A DNA stretch of 64,000 nucleotides, taken from an uncultured Salinicoccus sp. Lineage in GTDB: Bacteria > Bacillota > Bacilli > Staphylococcales > Salinicoccaceae. The stretch spans positions 124,001 through 188,000 of the forward strand of contig CANLWV010000004.1 in the NCBI GenBank assembly GCA_947494965.1, written 5' to 3'. Each line of letters opens with the position of its first letter. Position 1 is the first letter of the stretch. The position numbers and the translations under genes were made by a program. Positions 60,800-64,000 of this stretch are shown piece by piece. A model generated the notes under the pieces. It saw nothing but the letters and a program-made list of their open reading frames with translations, searched no databases and was not told the DNA's origin.

Positions 60800-61969
60800 A
60801 TGAATGTCAATCAAGAGATAGAAGCAGTCATGGGAGCAGTCAAAGAATGGAGAAGGGAGATGCATCGCCACCCGGAAGTATCGTTTCAGGAAGTCTGGAC
60901 GAGCGGATATATTGAAGAAGCCCTTTCTGGAATGGCGGGGATTGAAGTATCACGGCCGACTGAAACAAGTGTCCTCGGCGTGATAAAGGGCGTTCATCCC
61001 GGAAAAAAGATTGGATTGCGGGCGGATATCGATGCACTTGAAATTCAGGAAGAGCGTGAAGACATCGATTTTGTGTCTGAAAATGAAGGGGCAATGCATG
61101 CGTGCGGCCATGATGGCCACGCCGCCATATTGCTCGGGGCAGCAAAGGTGCTGAGCAAAAATGTTGATCAGCTGCATGGCACCATCTATCTGATTTTCCA
61201 ACATGCTGAGGAAGTGCCGCCGGGAGGGGCACGGGAAATGATGGCGACTGGGCTTTTCGACGAACTCGATTTCATTTATGGCCAGCATCTGTTCACACCG
61301 ATTCCAACCGGCAAAATTGGCGTCACCAATGGTGCAGTCACGTCCAATTCAGATACGTTCGAGCTTAAGATTCAGGGGAGCGGCGGGCATGCCTCCCAAC
61401 CTGAAAACGCAATAGATCCTGTGGTGATAGGCAGTCAGATTGTCGCCCAGTTCCAGAGCATCGTTTCGCGGATTACCTCACCGCTGGATTCCGTGGTCAT
61501 CTCTACGACGAAATTCAATGCAGGTACCGCAAAAAATATAATCCCTGATAGCGCGATGCTTGAGGGCAGTGTCCGTACTATAGACGGAAATACACGGGAG
61601 CTGGTTAAAGAGCGGATGGAAAAAGCCATCGAAGGAGTTTGCAGCATGTACAATGCGACTTTTAATTTTGCCTTCAACTATGGGTATTCTGATGTCATCA
61701 ATAACCATGATATGACAGACCGGGTCAGGGAGATTGCAGTGGCGGAATTCGGTGATGCCATCTTTGAATACCCGATGGCCATGGGCGGAGAAGATTTCTC
61801 GGCCTTCTCACAGAAGATTCCAGGGACATATGCCTTCATTGGAGCGGGCAACCGCGAGAAGGATATGGAATACCCCCACCACCACCCCAAGTTCGGCATC
61901 GATGAAGACAGTTTCAGCGATGGGGTCAAAATGATGGTCCTTGTCGCCTTGAACATGGGCAAACACTAA
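60800..61969 (+). CDS. M20 family amidohydrolase linked to AbgT
   Basis: 389-residue metallo-amidohydrolase. Motifs: WRREMHRHPEVSFQE, GLRADIDALEIQEE, MHACGHDGHAAILLGAA, FQHAEEVPPGGAREMMATGLFD (His replacing the usual Pro of FQPAEE), GGHASQPENAIDPVVIGSQIV and GGEDFSAFSQ. ATG 60800 has AAGGAGGAAATGAA upstream. It lies 19 nt after the second abgT and should be cotranscribed, so it probably hydrolyses what that carrier imports. By motif it is closer to the M20 enzyme at 52294-53472 than to the AbgA-like one at 33053-34324. A bidirectional terminator follows. Confidence 0.93.
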   Translation: MNVNQEIEAVMGAVKEWRREMHRHPEVSFQEVWTSGYIEEALSGMAGIEVSRPTETSVLGVIKGVHPGKKIGLRADIDALEIQEEREDIDFVSENEGAMHACGHDGHAAILLGAAKVLSKNVDQLHGTIYLIFQHAEEVPPGGAREMMATGLFDELDFIYGQHLFTPIPTGKIGVTNGAVTSNSDTFELKIQGSGGHASQPENAIDPVVIGSQIVAQFQSIVSRITSPLDSVVISTTKFNAGTAKNIIPDSAMLEGSVRTIDGNTRELVKERMEKAIEGVCSMYNATFNFAFNYGYSDVINNHDMTDRVREIAVAEFGDAIFEYPMAMGGEDFSAFSQKIPGTYAFIGAGNREKDMEYPHHHPKFGIDEDSFSDGVKMMVLVALNMGKH

Positions 61970-61973
61970 AATA

Positions 61974-62016
61974 AAGCACCCCCTCCATGCGCTGATGACG
62001 CATGGAGGGGGTGCTT
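61974..62016. terminator. bidirectional terminator
   Basis: AGCACCCCCTCCATGCG / CGCATGGAGGGGGTGCT stem with a 7-nt loop, between the M20 gene (+) and the NhaC-family gene (-). Confidence 0.9.
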
Positions 62017-62024
62017 CAGTTACT

Positions 62025-63317
62025 TCAGGCATTCAATTTCTTCGGAAAGCCGATGGCGATGGCTATAATGCCTGAAATGAGCAGCATCGCTGGATAGATG
62101 GCGAACGGTATAAGGGCGATTGGGGAAATGCTGGCCAGTCCGGCCGCCGCAAGCATCTGGGCACCATAGGGGATGACGCCCTGAAATGCTGAGGCGAAGA
62201 TGTCCAGGATGCTGGCGGATTTCCTGCGGTCGACACCATACTCATCAGCAATGTCGCGGGCGAGGGGCCCTGTGATGATGATTGAGATCGTATTATTGGC
62301 CGTACTCAGGTCGGTGACGCTGACCAGGGTGGCAATACCGAACTCAGCTCCGCGCCTGGTATGGATCCTTTTTGTAATGAAGTGGAGCAGATAGTCGATT
62401 CCACCGTAGTGCTGGATAAGTGCGATAAGGCCACCGATCAATATCGTGATGACGGCAATCTCCTGCATGTTGCCGATACCCTCGCCGGCGGCAGCTATCA
62501 GGGAAGTCACTGTATAGGCTCCGTCGGCAAGGCCGACTATTCCGGCAAACACTATACCGCTCAAAAGGACAAGCAGTACATTGACGCCTATCAGCGCGAT
62601 GATGAGGACGAGAAGATACGGCAACACCTTCAGTAGACTGTAGTCTCCATCACTTCCAGCGGCTGCAGATTGGCCGGATGAAATGAACCATAGTATGATC
62701 ATCGTAATTATGGCCCCGGGCAGGACGATCAGGAAGTTCGTTTTGAATTTGTCGACCATCTTCACTTCCTGGGATTGGGTCGAGACGATGGTCGTGTCGG
62801 AGATGATGGACAGATTATCCCCAAACATCGCCCCGCCTATAACTGTCGCTACAGTCAATGCCAAGGCGAGATCGGTCTGTCCCGCAATGCCAACGGCGAT
62901 CGGGACCAGAGCGGCAACCGTACCGGTTGACGTACCCATTGAGATGGAGATGAAGCAGGAGATCACGAACAGGCCGACGAGCAGAAGGCTACTTGGCAGG
63001 AAGGCCAGCCCGAGGTTGACAGTCGAGTCGACGGCCCCCATATTCTCTGCAACTTGTGAAAAAGCGCCGGCAAGCAGGAAGATGATGACCATCAGCATGA
63101 TGTTCTCCTGACCGGCACCTCGGGTGAGCACGGCAATCTTATCATTCAGGCGTTCTTTTGGTTTGAGCAGCATGGCCGCTATGATGGCGATGATCACCGC
63201 GACGGTGATCGGCATGGCGTAGAAGTCTTGCGCCACGATGCCGGTTCCAAGGAAAAGCAGTACGAAAATGAGCAGCGGCAATAGTGCGAGGGGATTGCCC
63301 CGGGTATTTTTCATCAT
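62025..63317 (-). CDS. metT: NhaC family transporter under SAM riboswitch, probable methionine transporter MetT
   Basis: 430-residue polytopic membrane protein, shorter than the two other NhaC-family members here. The family core reads SMGTSTGTVAALVPIAVGIAGQTDLALALTVATVIGGAMFGDNLSIISDTTIVSTQSQ, with FGDNLSIISDTT in place of GDKMSPxSDTT, and later GIATLVSVTDLSTANNTISIIITGPLA. Its leader carries a complete SAM-I riboswitch. NhaC-family genes behind S-boxes have been proposed to encode methionine carriers (MetT), so methionine uptake coupled to Na+ is more likely than simple Na+/H+ exchange. Start is ATG 63317 or 63314. Confidence 0.85.
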   Translation of the reverse strand: MMKNTRGNPLALLPLLIFVLLFLGTGIVAQDFYAMPITVAVIIAIIAAMLLKPKERLNDKIAVLTRGAGQENIMLMVIIFLLAGAFSQVAENMGAVDSTVNLGLAFLPSSLLLVGLFVISCFISISMGTSTGTVAALVPIAVGIAGQTDLALALTVATVIGGAMFGDNLSIISDTTIVSTQSQEVKMVDKFKTNFLIVLPGAIITMIILWFISSGQSAAAGSDGDYSLLKVLPYLLVLIIALIGVNVLLVLLSGIVFAGIVGLADGAYTVTSLIAAAGEGIGNMQEIAVITILIGGLIALIQHYGGIDYLLHFITKRIHTRRGAEFGIATLVSVTDLSTANNTISIIITGPLARDIADEYGVDRRKSASILDIFASAFQGVIPYGAQMLAAAGLASISPIALIPFAIYPAMLLISGIIAIAIGFPKKLNA

Positions 63318-63350
63318 GATTTATCACTCCATATGGTTGATGGTTTGAGA

Positions 63351-63386
63351 AAATAAAAAGGCCCTCTACATATAGAAGAAGAGGGC
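63351..63386 (-). terminator. riboswitch-controlled terminator
   Basis: GCCCTC / GAGGGC stem with a 14-nt loop followed on the minus strand by CTTTTTATTTT; lies between the SAM aptamer and the metT start codon. Confidence 0.9.
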
Positions 63387-63495
63387 GATGATATCTCTTC
63401 TTATCTTTCAAGCATGACGCTTCTGGAATTGGCACAGACCCTTGGGTGTTGCCGAGGCTTCAAAGGGCCAGTCCCTCCACCTCTCTGGATAAGAA
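63387..63495 (-). ncRNA. SAM-I riboswitch (S-box leader)
   Basis: On the minus strand the leader starts TTCTTATCCAGAGAGG, then TGGAGGGACTGGCCC and TTTGAAGCCTCGGCAAC, the hallmark conserved blocks of S-box P1, P2 and J-regions. P3 and P4 helices follow (CCCAAGGGTC and CCAATTCCAGAAG), and the P1 closing strand GATAAGAAGAG completes the aptamer. It is followed by an intrinsic terminator. Binding of S-adenosylmethionine should allow termination, switching metT off when methionine is plentiful. Confidence 0.95.
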
Positions 63496-63518
63496 ATTTC
63501 TCGATTTAATTTTAATCC

Positions 63519-63547
63519 ACTCTACCTTCTTTTAGTTGGAGTGTCAA
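63519..63547 (-). promoter_or_regulatory. promoter of the S-box/metT transcript
   Basis: Minus-strand TTGACA (63547-63542), 17-nt spacer, TAGAGT (63524-63519). The aptamer starts about 24 nt beyond. Confidence 0.7.
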
Positions 63548-63585
63548 TAGTGTGCGGCTGATGCCTCACGATGGGCCTGCGGCCT

Positions 63586-64000
63586 TTATCGTCTGTTTTT
63601 GAAGAGCTGTCTGTTCTTTTCTTTGAATATATCGTTATGGGAAGAGACCATGCCTTCTGCTGGTGCGTCGGATTGAAGGAATTTCTTAGCATGATTCGCA
63701 GCTTGTGCCGCCTCTGTAAAGCATCCTGCAATGAGGTGTACTTTATCGTCGTAGGTGATCTGGTCGCCACATGCAAATAATCCCGCTACAGGTGTATCGA
63801 CGATGTCATCAGTCAATATCATCTGGTGGTCGTTTAATGGAATTTCTCCACCCAGTGCATCGAGGAATGTGCAGTTCGATTCATATCCATGGCTGACCAG
63901 GACATCGTCGACATCAATCGTGAGGCCATTGGACAGGCGGACAGCGTCGATTTCCTCTGTTGTCTCATCAGGGATGAGGGCGTCGATCTGGCATTGTGGA
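63586..64000 (-). CDS. ferredoxin--NADP reductase (thioredoxin-reductase-like, YumC type), C-terminal part
   Basis: The minus-strand frame is open to the end of the window; 137 codons plus stop are visible. The second FAD-binding signature is present: TPVAGLFACGDQITYDDKVHLIAGCFTEAAQAANHAKKFL, where the CGD motif and the K/H-LIA-F-EAA-A-NHA pattern match type-2 ferredoxin/flavodoxin-NADP reductases. The upstream part reads VRLSNGLTIDVDDVLVSHGYESN, typical of the NAD(P) to FAD domain return. This homodimeric flavoenzyme moves electrons between NADPH and ferredoxin or flavodoxin. The N-terminus and promoter lie outside the window. Confidence 0.88.
   Translation of the reverse strand, partial: PQCQIDALIPDETTEEIDAVRLSNGLTIDVDDVLVSHGYESNCTFLDALGGEIPLNDHQMILTDDIVDTPVAGLFACGDQITYDDKVHLIAGCFTEAAQAANHAKKFLQSDAPAEGMVSSHNDIFKEKNRQLFKNRR

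Noticed and set aside
1-64000. CRISPR arrays, prophage or integrated element
   Set aside because: No regularly spaced direct repeats, integrase, phage structural genes or transposases were seen. Composition and gene style are even throughout, and the single tRNA has no adjacent integrase or duplicated 3' end.

Overview
The window reads as a chromosomal segment of a low-to-mid GC member of the Bacillota, most likely a halophilic Staphylococcaceae of the Salinicoccus/Jeotgalicoccus type. This is inference. It rests on a DUF1934 (YwiB-like) gene next to argS, an hrtAB pair that closely resembles staphylococcal HrtAB, a PatA-type aminotransferase, a CadC/CadA pair, an S-box riboswitch, strong AGGAGG-type ribosome binding sites, and many sodium-coupled transporters (three NhaC-family, two AbgT, one BCCT, one AGCS). 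No phage, integrase, transposase, rRNA operon or CRISPR array is visible. The only RNA genes or elements are one tRNA-Ala(GGC) and one SAM-I riboswitch.

Layout. 1-7.6 kb: DUF1934 end and argS, an iron-chelate/cobalamin-type binding protein and permease lacking an adjacent ATPase, an S9 peptidase, a maltose O-acetyltransferase-like enzyme and an Xaa-Pro peptidase. 7.7-14.4 kb: mostly minus-strand membrane proteins (EamA, NhaC, TSUP, a broken EamA pseudogene, an AGCS alanine symporter) around a small NAD(P)-binding protein. 14.7-22.2 kb: a catalase-like heme protein with an extra C-terminal domain coupled to an aldo/keto reductase; a thioesterase; a MarR-MFS efflux unit with a perfect operator palindrome; a second NhaC; a fumarylacetoacetase-family enzyme; and a paralogue of the NAD(P)-binding protein. 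22.4-31 kb: gluconate kinase with a pRiA4b ORF-3 family protein and a MOSC protein, pruA, hrtBA heme exporter, a DUF819 membrane protein and the tRNA.

31.5-40 kb: an abgT-abgA pair, a YjiH-type membrane protein, patA, a DHA2 efflux pump and the formamidase pair fmdA-fmdB. 40.3-47.8 kb: the most distinctive region, an apparent operon of BCCT transporter, large uncharacterised protein, M19 dipeptidase-family protein without canonical metal ligands, DUF3726 protein and aldehyde dehydrogenase. It is followed by a terminator and an IclR regulator, and looks like an uptake-and-breakdown route for a betaine-like compound. 47.9-50.9 kb: cadCA with clear promoter and operator palindromes. 50.9-64 kb: acyl-CoA dehydrogenase, M20 amidohydrolase, an unrecognised membrane protein, peroxiredoxin, HAD dehalogenase, SDR-MarR operon, glnA, a second abgT with an M20 hydrolase, an S-box-controlled NhaC-family transporter (probable methionine uptake, MetT) and the end of a ferredoxin-NADP reductase.

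Genes are compact. Most units end in strong hairpin terminators, often shared between convergent genes. Several catabolic or transport genes carry sequences resembling CcpA cre sites, which suggests carbon catabolite control of amino-acid, formamide and possibly betaine use. All functional calls come from motif recognition by eye; no database search was run.
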